Assembly: GCA_047971685.1 (NCBI GenBank)
Contig: JBKDZW010000047.1
Location: forward strand, 1-24,620
From: JAJXWB01 sp047971685
Lineage (GTDB): Bacteria > Pseudomonadota > Alphaproteobacteria > Rhizobiales > Beijerinckiaceae
DNA length: 24,620 nt
Direction: 5' to 3'
Positions 1 to 8,006 of the stretch are shown here, piece by piece. The translations under genes and the position numbers were made by a program. Position 1 is the first letter of the stretch; each line of letters starts with the position of its first letter. The notes below the pieces were generated by a model that was not told the DNA's origin, did not search any database, and worked only from the letters and a program-made list of their open reading frames with translations.

Positions 1-1
1 C

Positions 2-1123
2 AACATGCGCGCTCCGGGCATGACGCTGCACAAGATGCCGCTGTTTGCCTGGTCGGTGCTGGTCACCGCCTTCCTGCTGGTGCTGTCGCTGCCGGTTCTG
101 GCCGGCGCCATCACCATGCTGCTGACCGACCGCAATTTCGGCACGGCCTTCTTCGATCCGGCCGCCGGCGGCGATCCGCTCCTGTTCCAGCATCTGTTCT
201 GGTTCTTCGGCCACCCGGAAGTCTACATCCTGATCCTGCCGGCCTTCGGCCTCATCAGCCACATCGTCTCGACCTTCTCCAGGAAGCCGATCTTCGGCTA
301 TCTCGGCATGGCCTATGCGATGGTCGCCATCGGCTTCGTCGGCTTCATCGTGTGGGCGCACCACATGTACACGGTCGGCCTGTCGCTCAACACGCAGCGC
401 TATTTCGTGTTCGCCACCATGGTGATCGCGGTGCCGACGGGCGTGAAGATATTCTCCTGGATCGCGACGATGTGGGGCGGGTCGATCTCGTTCCGCGCGC
501 CCATGGTCTGGGCGATCGGCTTCATCTTCGTGTTCACGCTCGGCGGCGTGACGGGCGTCGTGCTCGCCAACGCCGGCATCGACCGCGCGCTGCACGAGAC
601 CTATTACGTCGTCGCGCATTTCCACTACACCATGTCGCTTGGCGCGGTGTTCGGCGTGTTTGCGGGCTTCTACTACTGGTTCCCGAAAATTTCGGGCTAC
701 ATGTACAACGAGACGCTCGCCAAGCTGCATTTCTGGCTGCTGTTTGCCGGCGTCAACCTGACGTTCTTCCCGCAGCACTTCCTGGGCATGTCGGGCATGC
801 CGCGTCGTTACATCGACTATCCCGACGCTTATGCCCAGTGGAACCATCTGTCGTCCTACGGCACCTACATCGCCGGCGTCAGCATCCTGTGCTTCTTCTG
901 GGTCGTTCTCGACGCCTTCGCCAAGAAGCGGGCTGCCGGCGACAATCCCTGGGGCGGTGGCGCGACCACGCTGGAGTGGACGCTGTCTTCGCCGCCGCCT
1001 TGCCACCAGTACAATACGCTGCCGCGCCTTGCCGGCGGCGACCCCTCAGAGCGATATGGCGCGCGCGACCGGCCTTCCGCCGCGCGCGCCCGCACGGGTT
1101 CAGGTCAAGACGAAGTACGCGAT
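2..1123 (+). CDS. ctaD: Cytochrome c oxidase subunit I (aa3 type), 5'-truncated by window edge, no stop before ctaB
   Basis: This is the C-terminal two thirds of the heme-copper oxidase catalytic subunit, which reduces O2 to water and pumps protons in the inner membrane. Counting from the ATG at 5, the visible ligands are H70 and Y74 in GHPEVY (CuB ligand and cross-linked Tyr), H119/H120 in WAHHMYTVG (CuB), K148 of the K-channel in PTGVKIFSW, and H205/H207 in YVVAHFHYTM (hemes a3 and a). Several transmembrane helices follow one another. The usual end of the family is seen as TLEWTLSSPPP followed by HQYNTLP near residue 340 (about base 1024). No stop follows: the frame stays open through about 33 unrelated residues, rich in Arg, Ala, Gly and Asp, into the ctaB start at 1124. 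The end given here is therefore the junction and not a stop codon. The gene heads a cytochrome oxidase operon. Identity is certain; the true 3' end is not. Confidence 0.95.
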
Positions 1124-2113
1124 ATGAGCGACGTAACGGCGATAGCGCAGCGGCAGGAAGCCGGGTTGGGCGCGGCTGAACTGGCCGGCGGAGCGCCGGC
1201 CGATTATGTCGCGCTGCTCAAGCCGCGCGTCATGTCGCTGGTCGTCTTCACCGCGCTTGCGGGATTGCTCGCAGCGCCCGGCCATGTCCATCCCGTGGTC
1301 GGTTTTGCCGCGCTTCTGGCGATTTCCGTGGGCGCGGGCGCATCTGGCGCGCTCAATATGTGGTACGACCGCGACATCGACGCGATCATGTCGCGCACGC
1401 AATCGCGGCCCATTCCCGCCGGCCGCATCGCCCCGCGCGAGGCGCTGGCCTTTGGGCTCACGCTCTCGGTTTTTGCTGTTTTCACGCTTGGCGTCGTCGC
1501 CAATTGGCTGGCGGCTGGCCTGCTCGCCTTCACCATTTTCTTCTACGCGGTCGTCTACACCATGTGGCTGAAGCGCTGGACGCCGCAGAACATCGTGATC
1601 GGCGGCGCGGCCGGCGCCTTCCCGCCGATGATCGGCTGGGCGGCGGTCACCGGCTCCGTCAGCATCGAGAGCGTTGCGCTCTTTTCCATCATCTTCTTTT
1701 GGACGCCGCCGCATTTTTGGTCGCTCGCCCTGTTCAAGCGCTCCGATTACGGTCGCGCCGGCGTGCCGATGATGCCCAATGTGAAGGGCGCGCGCCGCAC
1801 CCGGCTCGAGATATTCCTGTATTCGGTTCTCCTCGTGCCCGTGTGCCTGTCGCCGTGGTTTCTCGGCTTCGAGGGCCGCGCCTATGGCGTGATCGCGCTG
1901 GTGTCGAGCCTCGTCATGCTTGCGCTTGCCGTCCGCGTCTGGCGCGATGGCGAGGGCGGCGACGATAACGAGGGCAGGAACGATAACGAGGGCAGGAACA
2001 AGGACAAGGCCGCCAAGCAGCTATTCGCCTATTCGATTTTGCACCTGTTCGTGCTGTTTGCCGTCATCGTCGCCGAGCACGGGATTTTGCGCCCGCTGGG
2101 TCTGGTCTCATGA
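1124..2113 (+). CDS. ctaB: Protoheme IX farnesyltransferase (heme O synthase)
   Basis: This UbiA-family membrane prenyltransferase adds a farnesyl group to heme B to give heme O, the precursor of heme A for the aa3 oxidase. The 329-residue product has the N-terminal YVALLKPRVMSLVVFTALAG segment, the Asp-rich prenyl-diphosphate site NMWYDRDIDAIMSRTQSRP, and the second signature YTMWLKRWTPQNIVIGGAAG, with about eight or nine hydrophobic helices. ATG 1124 gives a family-sized protein, but the same frame is open upstream into ctaD, so a fused polypeptide cannot be excluded. No clear Shine-Dalgarno lies just before 1124. A perfect 18-bp tandem duplication (1964-1999) encodes DNEGRN twice in a hydrophilic loop before the last helix. 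The stop overlaps the next start as ATGA. Confidence 0.95.
   Translation: MSDVTAIAQRQEAGLGAAELAGGAPADYVALLKPRVMSLVVFTALAGLLAAPGHVHPVVGFAALLAISVGAGASGALNMWYDRDIDAIMSRTQSRPIPAGRIAPREALAFGLTLSVFAVFTLGVVANWLAAGLLAFTIFFYAVVYTMWLKRWTPQNIVIGGAAGAFPPMIGWAAVTGSVSIESVALFSIIFFWTPPHFWSLALFKRSDYGRAGVPMMPNVKGARRTRLEIFLYSVLLVPVCLSPWFLGFEGRAYGVIALVSSLVMLALAVRVWRDGEGGDDNEGRNDNEGRNKDKAAKQLFAYSILHLFVLFAVIVAEHGILRPLGLVS
1964..1999 (+). repeat. Perfect 18-bp tandem duplication inside ctaB
   Basis: The unit GATAACGAGGGCAGGAAC occurs at 1964-1981 and again at 1982-1999. It adds six residues (DNEGRN) twice in a polar loop, so the frame is kept and no helix is interrupted. Confidence 0.95.
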
Positions 2114-2307
2114 GCGCGCTCGACCGGCAATCCTCCGTGCGTGACGCAGATCGCGATACGGACGGCGTGACGCTGACGCCCGCTCAGTCGAGGGCGCGCC
2201 GCCAGCGCAATATCGCCATCGGCGTTGCGGTCGCGCTGCTCTGTGCGCTGTTCTATGCGGTCACCATCGCCAAACTCGGTTCCTCCATTCTCAAGGCGGG
2301 CGGCTGA
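2110..2307 (+). CDS. Small single-helix protein, CoxF-like, cytochrome oxidase operon
   Basis: This is a 65-residue protein with a charged N-terminal half (LTPAQSRARRQRN at about residues 22-34) followed by one transmembrane helix (roughly residues 35-53) ending in FYAVTIAKLG. Small proteins with this arg-rich-then-helix layout and a terminal YxVTxxKLG-like motif sit between ctaB and ctaG in many alphaproteobacteria and are annotated as CoxF or oxidase assembly proteins. Their biochemical role is not firmly established. The start overlaps the ctaB stop (ATGA) and the stop overlaps the ctaG start (TGATG), so translation is probably coupled across all three genes. Function is inferred from position and shape. 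Confidence 0.85.
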   Translation: MSALDRQSSVRDADRDTDGVTLTPAQSRARRQRNIAIGVAVALLCALFYAVTIAKLGSSILKAGG

Positions 2308-2996
2308 TGAGCGCACAGAATCCGCAGAACCCGCAAGAAGCGCCAAAAGTGCAAGAAGCGCCAAAAGTGCAAGAAGGACAAAAAGGGCAGGAAGGAATTG
2401 CCGGCGCGCCGAAGGCGATCGACGCGAGAAGCGTGCGAAACCGCCGGCTCTCGGCCTTTGTCGCGGTCGGCGCCGCCAGTGCGATGCTCGGCCTCAGCTT
2501 CGCCGCCGTGCCGCTCTACCGCATGTTCTGCGCGGTGACGGGCTACGGCGGCACGACGCAGCGCGCCTATGTCGCGCCGGCGACGCCGGGCGAGCGCACT
2601 TTGACGGTGCGCTTCGATTCCAATGTCGGAGGCGGACTGCCCTGGCGTTTCGAGCCCGAGACCAAGCAGATCGTTCTGCGCACGGGAGAGACCAAGACGG
2701 TCTTCTACCGCGTCACCAATCTGACGGACCGGACGATCTCGGCGACCGCCGCCTATAACGTCACCCCCGATCAAGCGGGTTCCTATTTCGACAAGCTGAG
2801 CTGCTTCTGTTTTTCCGAGCAGACGCTGGGTCCGAAGGAAACGGCCGAATGGCCCGTCGTCTTCTTCCTCGATCCGGCGCTGGAAAAGGACGAGGCGATG
2901 AAGGATGTCGAGCAGCTCACTTTGTCCTATACGTTCTTTGAATCGAAGCAGCCCGCCCGCTCCGCCGAGCAGACGGCGCCCAAATCCAGAATCTGA
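2307..2996 (+). CDS. ctaG: Cytochrome c oxidase assembly protein CtaG/Cox11 (CuB insertion)
   Basis: CtaG is a membrane-anchored periplasmic copper chaperone that delivers copper to the CuB centre of subunit I. The 229-residue product has a transmembrane anchor at about residues 48-68, then LYRMFCAVTGYGGTTQR (Cys75), and the copper-binding pair Cys166/Cys168 in KLSCFCFSEQTL. It ends with LSYTFFESK. The first 40 residues are an unusual polar, Gln/Lys/Pro-rich extension before the helix; it contains a perfect 18-bp tandem duplication (2334-2369) encoding QEAPKV twice, then a degenerate third unit. This makes the protein longer than a typical family member of about 190-200 residues. A later start is possible in principle, but the TGATG coupling with the preceding gene favours 2307. 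Confidence 0.95.
   Translation: MSAQNPQNPQEAPKVQEAPKVQEGQKGQEGIAGAPKAIDARSVRNRRLSAFVAVGAASAMLGLSFAAVPLYRMFCAVTGYGGTTQRAYVAPATPGERTLTVRFDSNVGGGLPWRFEPETKQIVLRTGETKTVFYRVTNLTDRTISATAAYNVTPDQAGSYFDKLSCFCFSEQTLGPKETAEWPVVFFLDPALEKDEAMKDVEQLTLSYTFFESKQPARSAEQTAPKSRI
2334..2376 (+). repeat. 18-bp tandem duplication at the 5' end of ctaG
   Basis: The unit CAAGAAGCGCCAAAAGTG is present at 2334-2351 and 2352-2369, followed by the first seven bases of a third copy (2370-2376) that then diverges. It encodes QEAPKV twice in the cytoplasmic N-terminal tail. Confidence 0.95.
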
Positions 2997-3025
2997 CTTG
3001 AGAAGTCGCATGCGGCCGGGTGGCC

Positions 3026-3037
3026 GGAAGGGGAAGG
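3026..3037 (+). promoter_or_regulatory. Ribosome binding site that sets the ctaE start
   Basis: The purine stretch GGAAGGGGAAGG lies 3 nt upstream of ATG 3041, with the AAGGGG core about 7 nt away. This favours 3041 over the in-frame upstream start at 3020, which falls before the purine stretch. Confidence 0.7.
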
Positions 3038-3040
3038 AAA

Positions 3041-3907
3041 ATGGCTGACGGTCACGCGAAGCCCAATCACGATTATCATCTCGTCAATCCGAGTCCGTGG
3101 CCGCTCATCGGCTCGCTCTCGGCGTTCGTGCTTGCGGTCGGCGCCATCTTCTGGATGAAGAACCTCAAGATGTTCGGCCTGCACATGGGCCCCTACGTTT
3201 TCGGCGCGGGTCTGATCGGCGTTCTCTACGTCATGTTCTCCTGGTGGGCGGATGTCGTGAACGAGGCCGAGCACGGCGACCACACCCGCGTGGTGCAGAT
3301 TTCGCATCGCTACGGCATGATCCTCTTCATCTCTTCGGAGGTCATGTTCTTCGTTGCCTGGTTCTGGGCCTTTTTCGACGCCAGCCTCTTCACCAACGAG
3401 GCGATTCAATATTCGCGCGTCGAATTCACGGGCGGGCACTGGCCGCCCAAGGGCATCGAGGTGATCGACCCCTGGCACCTGCCGCTGCTCAACACGCTTC
3501 TGCTGCTGACCTCGGGCACCACGGTCACCTGGGCCCATCATGCGCTGTTGCAGGGCGACCGCGAGGGACTGAAGAAGGGCCTGCTTGCGACCATCGTGCT
3601 CGGCCTGATCTTCTCCTGCGTGCAGGGCTACGAATATATTCACGCCCCGTTCGGGTTCAAAAATTCGATCTACGGCTCGACCTTCTTCATGGCGACGGGC
3701 TTCCACGGCTTCCACGTCATCATTGGCACGATCTTTCTGATCGTCTGCCTGTTCCGCGCGATGAAGGGCCAGTTCACGCCCAAGCAGCATCTCGGCTTTG
3801 AGTTTGCCGCCTGGTACTGGCATTTCGTCGACGTGGTGTGGCTGTTTCTGTTCGTCTGCATCTACGTCTGGGGCTCGTGGGGCGCGCAGATCGCGCATGG
3901 CCACTGA
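3041..3907 (+). CDS. ctaE: Cytochrome c oxidase subunit III
   Basis: This is the seven-helix core subunit III of the aa3 oxidase, which stabilises the proton uptake path of subunit I. The 288-residue product starts MADGHAKPNHDYHLVNPSPW, typical of the family. It carries WWADVVNEAEHGDHT, then SHRYGMILFISSEVMFFVAW with the conserved membrane Glu in SSEVMFF, and ends with AAWYWHFVDVVWLFLF, the conserved last helix. Length is normal. The gene lies 44 nt after ctaG, and a strong terminator follows 22 nt after the stop, so the ctaD-ctaE transcript probably ends here. Confidence 0.97.
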   Translation: MADGHAKPNHDYHLVNPSPWPLIGSLSAFVLAVGAIFWMKNLKMFGLHMGPYVFGAGLIGVLYVMFSWWADVVNEAEHGDHTRVVQISHRYGMILFISSEVMFFVAWFWAFFDASLFTNEAIQYSRVEFTGGHWPPKGIEVIDPWHLPLLNTLLLLTSGTTVTWAHHALLQGDREGLKKGLLATIVLGLIFSCVQGYEYIHAPFGFKNSIYGSTFFMATGFHGFHVIIGTIFLIVCLFRAMKGQFTPKQHLGFEFAAWYWHFVDVVWLFLFVCIYVWGSWGAQIAHGH

Positions 3908-3929
3908 CGCCTGACACACGCAACGCCGG

Positions 3930-3958
3930 GGGGCGGCTTCGGCCGCCCCTTTGCTTTT
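3930..3958 (+). terminator. Rho-independent terminator after ctaE
   Basis: A perfect 8-bp stem GGGGCGGC (3930-3937) / GCCGCCCC (3942-3949) with a TTCG tetraloop is followed by TTTGCTTTT. This separates the oxidase structural block from the DUF983 gene. Confidence 0.85.
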
Positions 3959-3991
3959 GCGCCATTATCTCCGGCATTCGGGACACCCGCC

Positions 3992-4366
3992 ATGGCCTAC
4001 GATCAATATCCTCCGCTTTCGCCTTATTCGACGGGGTTCGGCGGGCGCTGTCCGCGCTGCGGCGAGGGCAGGATGTTCAAGGGCTTCATCACGATTGCCG
4101 ACAAATGCGACAATTGCGGTCTCGATCTCAAATTCGCCGACGCCGGCGACGGTCCTGCGATTTTCGTCATGCTGATCGCCGGCTTCATCATCGTCGGCGC
4201 GGCCTTGTGGCTCGAAGTGACCTACGAACCGCCGATGTGGGTCTACGCAATCGTCTTTCTGCCGCTCACTCTCATCGTGTGCCTGGGCATGCTGCGGCCG
4301 CTCAAGGGCGTGCTCGTTTCCCTGCAATACGCCAACAAGGCCGAGCAGGGGCGGCTGGACAATTGA
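3992..4366 (+). CDS. DUF983 family zinc-ribbon membrane protein
   Basis: The 124-residue protein has an N-terminal zinc-ribbon-like module with two CxxC pairs (Cys20/Cys23 in GRCPRCGEGRMF and Cys39/Cys42 in DKCDNCGLDL). Two hydrophobic helices follow (about residues 54-73 and 81-103). This is the DUF983 layout. Members commonly sit between ctaE and surf1 in alphaproteobacteria, which suggests a link to oxidase biogenesis, but no reaction is known. It lies 33 nt after the ctaE terminator and its stop is 1 nt from the surf1 GTG, so it is probably co-transcribed with surf1. GGGAC about 8 nt upstream of the ATG may be the ribosome binding site. Confidence 0.9.
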   Translation: MAYDQYPPLSPYSTGFGGRCPRCGEGRMFKGFITIADKCDNCGLDLKFADAGDGPAIFVMLIAGFIIVGAALWLEVTYEPPMWVYAIVFLPLTLIVCLGMLRPLKGVLVSLQYANKAEQGRLDN

Positions 4367-4367
4367 C

Positions 4368-5141
4368 GTGACGAGGGTTTCCGGCGGACGAAAAAGCGTT
4401 GTCGGCGCAGCGATCGCGTCGGCGATCGTCTTTGCGCTCCTGGTCGGGCTCGGCGTCTGGCAATTGCAGCGCCTGGCCTGGAAGAACGGCGTGATCGCAG
4501 CCATCGACGCGCGCATCCATCAGACGCCCGAACCCCTGCCGGCGCGCGAAAAATGGGCGGCGCTCGCGCCTGACGATTACGACTACCGCCACGTTTTCGC
4601 GCAAGGCGCCTATCTGCCCGGCGAAATCCTGATCTTCCGCTCGTCCGCGCCCGGGCCGGCCGATCGCGCGGCGGGGCCAGGCTATCAGGTTCTCGCGCCT
4701 TTCGCGCTTGCGGGCGGCGGAACCATTCTGGTCAATCGCGGTTTTGCCCCGCTCGCATGGCGCGACAAGCCGGAAATGCGCAGGCCGCCGCCGGCAGGCG
4801 AGACCAGGATCGCCGGCCTCATGCGCCCGCCCGAGGGGCGCAATCCCTTCACGCCTGCCGACGAGCCCGCCAAAAATCTGTGGTACACGCGCGATCCCGC
4901 CGGCATGGCGGCGGCGCTGAAGCTCGAAAACGCAAGCCCCTTCACGCTCGACCTCGACGCCGACCCGAAGGCCAGGGGTTGGCCGCACGGCGGCGCCACC
5001 GAACTCAATATTCCCAACAATCATCTGTCCTACGCCTGGACCTGGTTCGGACTGGCCGCCACATTGGCCGGCGTGTTCGGGGTGTGGGCGTGGGGGCGGC
5101 GGGGCGGCGCAGGGGAGGGCGCCTCGGAGAGCAAATCGTGA
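4368..5141 (+). CDS. surf1: SURF1 family protein, cytochrome oxidase assembly
   Basis: SURF1 (Shy1) proteins help insert heme A into subunit I of the oxidase. The 257-residue product has the two-helix family architecture: TM1 at about residues 11-27 ending in VGLGVWQLQRLAWKN, a large periplasmic domain with the conserved ILVNRGFAP segment, and TM2 at about 222-243 preceded by NNHLSYAWTWFG. The start is a GTG one base after the DUF983 stop, which suggests translational coupling. The 138 bp that follow contain no gene. Confidence 0.95.
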   Translation: MTRVSGGRKSVVGAAIASAIVFALLVGLGVWQLQRLAWKNGVIAAIDARIHQTPEPLPAREKWAALAPDDYDYRHVFAQGAYLPGEILIFRSSAPGPADRAAGPGYQVLAPFALAGGGTILVNRGFAPLAWRDKPEMRRPPPAGETRIAGLMRPPEGRNPFTPADEPAKNLWYTRDPAGMAAALKLENASPFTLDLDADPKARGWPHGGATELNIPNNHLSYAWTWFGLAATLAGVFGVWAWGRRGGAGEGASESKS

Positions 5142-5279
5142 GATGATCGGCGCGCCGCCGCCCGCTGCGGCCTTAGCCATGCCGGCGCAGATTGCGCGGG
5201 CGATAAATTTCGGATCGGCGGCGCTGTCGGGTCGCAATTCCATGCTAAACCCCGCCTCAATCGAACCGGGACCAGAAAC

Positions 5280-6689
5280 GTGCGCTACATTTCCACCCGC
5301 GGCGAAGCGCCGGCGCTGAATTTCACGCAGACCGCGCTTGCCGGCCTTGCCAGCGACGGCGGGCTCTATCTGCCGGAGGCATATCCGCAGCTACACGCCT
5401 CGACCATCGCGGGACTTGCGGGGCGCAGCTATGCGAAGGCCGCCGAAACCATCATCGCGCCCTTTGTCGGCGACGCCATTGCGCGTGAAGACCTCTCGGG
5501 CATGATCGCGGACGCCTACAAGACGTTCCGCCATCCCGCCGTCGCCCCGCTGACGCAGCTTCACGACAATCTCTTTCTGCTCGAATTGTTCCACGGCCCC
5601 ACGCTCGCCTTCAAGGACGTGGCGATGCAATTGCTCGGGCGCCTGATGAACCACGCGCTGAAAGCGCACGGCAAGCGCGCGACGGTGGTCGGCGCCACAT
5701 CGGGCGACACGGGCGCCGCCGCGATCGAGGCTTTTCGCGGGCTCGATCAGGTCGACGTTTTCATCCTTTACCCGCACGGCCGCGTGTCGGACGTACAGCG
5801 CCGGCAAATGACGACGGTGGCGGACGCCAACATTCACGTTATCGCGCTCGAAGGCGCGTTCGACGACGCGCAAACCATTCTGAAGGGCCTGTTCCGGGAT
5901 CGGAAATTCCGCGACGATGTCGGACTGACTGGCGTCAATTCCATCAACTGGGCGCGTGTGGTCGCACAGATCGTCTATTATTTCACCAGCGCGGTCGCGC
6001 TCGGCGCGCCGTTCCGGCCCGTGTCGTTTGCCGTGCCCACGGGCAATTTCGGCGATATTCTTGCAGGCTATATCGCCAAAAAAATGGGCCTGCCGATCGA
6101 GCGCCTGGTCATCGCCACCAACGAGAACGATATTCTGGCGCGCACGCTGGAAACGGGACGCTACGAATTGCGCGGCGTCACGCCGACGCAATCGCCGTCC
6201 ATGGACATCCAGATTTCCTCGAACTTCGAGCGCCTGCTGTTCGACGCCTGCGGGCGCGACGCCGGCGCGGTGCGCAATCTCATGGCCCGCCTCGACCAGT
6301 CGCGCGGCTTTGAAATCGACGCCGGCCCGCTGGCGGCCATCCGCGCCGATTTCGACGCCTCGAGGGTGAGCGAGGCCGAAACGAAAGCCGAGATCGCCCG
6401 CGTCTACAGGAACAGCGGCTATATTCTCGACCCCCACAGCGCGGTCGGCGTCGCCGCCGGGTTTCGCGCGCTGGCAAGGCATGCGCATACGCCTGTCATC
6501 GTCGCGGGCACGGCCCATCCCGCGAAATTCCCGGACGCGATTGCGGCGGCGACCGGCGTGCGCCCGGCCTTGCCGGACCATCTTGCCGGCATCATGGAGC
6601 GCAAAGAACGTTTCGATGTCGTGGGCAACGATATCGGCGCCGTCGAAAGCTTCATCCGCGCCCGCGCGCGCGCGACAACGGCGGCATGA
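5280..6689 (+). CDS. thrC: Threonine synthase
   Basis: Threonine synthase is the PLP enzyme that converts O-phosphohomoserine to threonine in the cytoplasm. The 469-residue product begins MRYISTRGEAPALNF, as in the long bacterial/fungal type. The PLP lysine is K112 in HGPTLAFKDVAMQ and the phosphate/substrate loop is VVGATSGDTGAAA. The start is a GTG at 5280, because the family N-terminus MxYxSTRG begins exactly there; the Shine-Dalgarno is weak. Its stop overlaps the M16 peptidase start (ATGA). The homoserine kinase gene of the same pathway lies about 12 kb downstream and is not in this operon. The upstream 138-bp gap (5142-5279) has AT-richer patches (GATAAATTT, ATGCTAAAC) that could be promoter elements, but nothing I can assign firmly. 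Confidence 0.97.
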   Translation: MRYISTRGEAPALNFTQTALAGLASDGGLYLPEAYPQLHASTIAGLAGRSYAKAAETIIAPFVGDAIAREDLSGMIADAYKTFRHPAVAPLTQLHDNLFLLELFHGPTLAFKDVAMQLLGRLMNHALKAHGKRATVVGATSGDTGAAAIEAFRGLDQVDVFILYPHGRVSDVQRRQMTTVADANIHVIALEGAFDDAQTILKGLFRDRKFRDDVGLTGVNSINWARVVAQIVYYFTSAVALGAPFRPVSFAVPTGNFGDILAGYIAKKMGLPIERLVIATNENDILARTLETGRYELRGVTPTQSPSMDIQISSNFERLLFDACGRDAGAVRNLMARLDQSRGFEIDAGPLAAIRADFDASRVSEAETKAEIARVYRNSGYILDPHSAVGVAAGFRALARHAHTPVIVAGTAHPAKFPDAIAAATGVRPALPDHLAGIMERKERFDVVGNDIGAVESFIRARARATTAA

Positions 6690-8002
6690 CCGCGCGCGCT
6701 GGCGCCAGCGGGCGCACGCCCGCAGGCGAAAACGAAGCCGGACGGGTGGAGACGACGACGCTCGCCTCCGGCCTGCGCATCGTCACGGAGCGCATGGAAG
6801 GCGCGGAAACGGCGGCGGTCGCGGTGCATGTCGCGGTCGGCTCGCGCAACGAGAGCGCGGCCGAGCATGGTCTGTCGCACCTCATCGAGCACATGGCGTT
6901 CAAGGGCACGAAGCGGCGCGATGCGCGCGCCATCGCCGCAGAAATCGAGGAGGCGGGCGGCGATCTCAACGCCGAGACCGCGAGCGAACATACTGCCTAT
7001 CTTGCCCGGCTTTTGCCCGGCGAAGTCTCGTGCGCGCTCGACATCTTCGCCGACATTCTCACCGAATCGCTGTTCGATCCGCACGAACTCGAACGCGAGA
7101 AAAATGTGATTTTACAGGAGATTGCAGCGGTCGCCGACGACCCGGACGATCTCGTGATGGAATTGATGGACAAGGCGGCCTTTCCCGATCAGCCGCTGGG
7201 CCGCCCGATTCTCGGCACGAAACGCACGGTCGGGGCCCTCGACGCGCGCGCCATCCGCGCCTATCTCGACCGTTTCTACGGCGCCAATTCCCTCATCGTT
7301 TCGGCCGCCGGCGCGGTCGAACATGCAGAAATCGTCGCCTGCGCGGAACGTCTGTTCGCAGGTCTTGCCCAGGTCGCCCCGCCAGCGCCCGAGCCCGCGC
7401 TTTATCGCGGCGGCGAAGCGAAATCGCGCCATGGCGCGGAGCAGGCCAATATCGTCATCGCCTTCGAGGGCGTGGGCCACCGCGACCCCGACAATTGCGC
7501 CGCGCACGTCTTTTGCGGCGCGCTCGGCGGCGGCATGTCCTCGCGGCTCTTTCAGGAAGTGCGCGAACGGCGCGGGCTTGCCTATTCCATCGACGCCTTC
7601 AACTGGTCCTACGACGATACCGGATTGTTCGGCCTTCAGGCGGCGAGCGATCCGCGCGATGCGGGCGAACTCGTCCGCGTGGCGATGGATTGCCTGGCCT
7701 CTGCGGTCGAGGATCTGGGCGAGGCCGAATTGCGCCGCGCCAAGGCGCAGGCCAAGGTCTCGCTGCTTGCGACGTTTGAATCCGTGCCCGCGCGCGGAAA
7801 CCAGATCGCCCGGCAGACCGCGATCTTCGGTCGCGTGCTTGCGCGTTCCGAAATCATAGGCGAAATAGACGGGTTGAGCCTGGCCGACATGCGCGCAATC
7901 GGCCGCAGGTTGCTTTCGAGCGCGCCGACGCTTGCGACAGTAGGGCCGACAGGGCGGGGGCTGACGGCCGATCGCATAGCCGAGCGGTTAAGGACGGGGT
8001 GA
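6686..8002 (+). CDS. M16 family zinc metallopeptidase (processing-peptidase-like)
   Basis: This is a 438-residue M16 peptidase of the type related to the beta subunit of mitochondrial processing peptidase. The inverted zinc motif HxxEH is intact: H65, E68 and H69 in LSHLIEHMAFKG, with E145 in VILQEIAAV as third ligand, so the N-terminal domain should be active. The C-terminal half carries the companion domain with LGGGMSSRLFQEVRERRGLAYS, the glycine-rich loop and arg/tyr substrate-contacting segment of the family. No signal peptide is evident. It overlaps thrC by ATGA and ends 4 nt before the acetyltransferase gene. The thrC-M16 linkage is common in Hyphomicrobiales; the physiological substrate is not known. 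Confidence 0.95.
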   Translation: MTARAGASGRTPAGENEAGRVETTTLASGLRIVTERMEGAETAAVAVHVAVGSRNESAAEHGLSHLIEHMAFKGTKRRDARAIAAEIEEAGGDLNAETASEHTAYLARLLPGEVSCALDIFADILTESLFDPHELEREKNVILQEIAAVADDPDDLVMELMDKAAFPDQPLGRPILGTKRTVGALDARAIRAYLDRFYGANSLIVSAAGAVEHAEIVACAERLFAGLAQVAPPAPEPALYRGGEAKSRHGAEQANIVIAFEGVGHRDPDNCAAHVFCGALGGGMSSRLFQEVRERRGLAYSIDAFNWSYDDTGLFGLQAASDPRDAGELVRVAMDCLASAVEDLGEAELRRAKAQAKVSLLATFESVPARGNQIARQTAIFGRVLARSEIIGEIDGLSLADMRAIGRRLLSSAPTLATVGPTGRGLTADRIAERLRTG

Positions 8003-8006
8003 CGCA

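Noticed and set aside
1056..1127. A 23-codon ORF between ctaD and ctaB ending in ATGA overlap
   Set aside because: It has no good ribosome binding site and no family; the overlap is better explained as a possible shifted ctaD end, which is reported as a finding.
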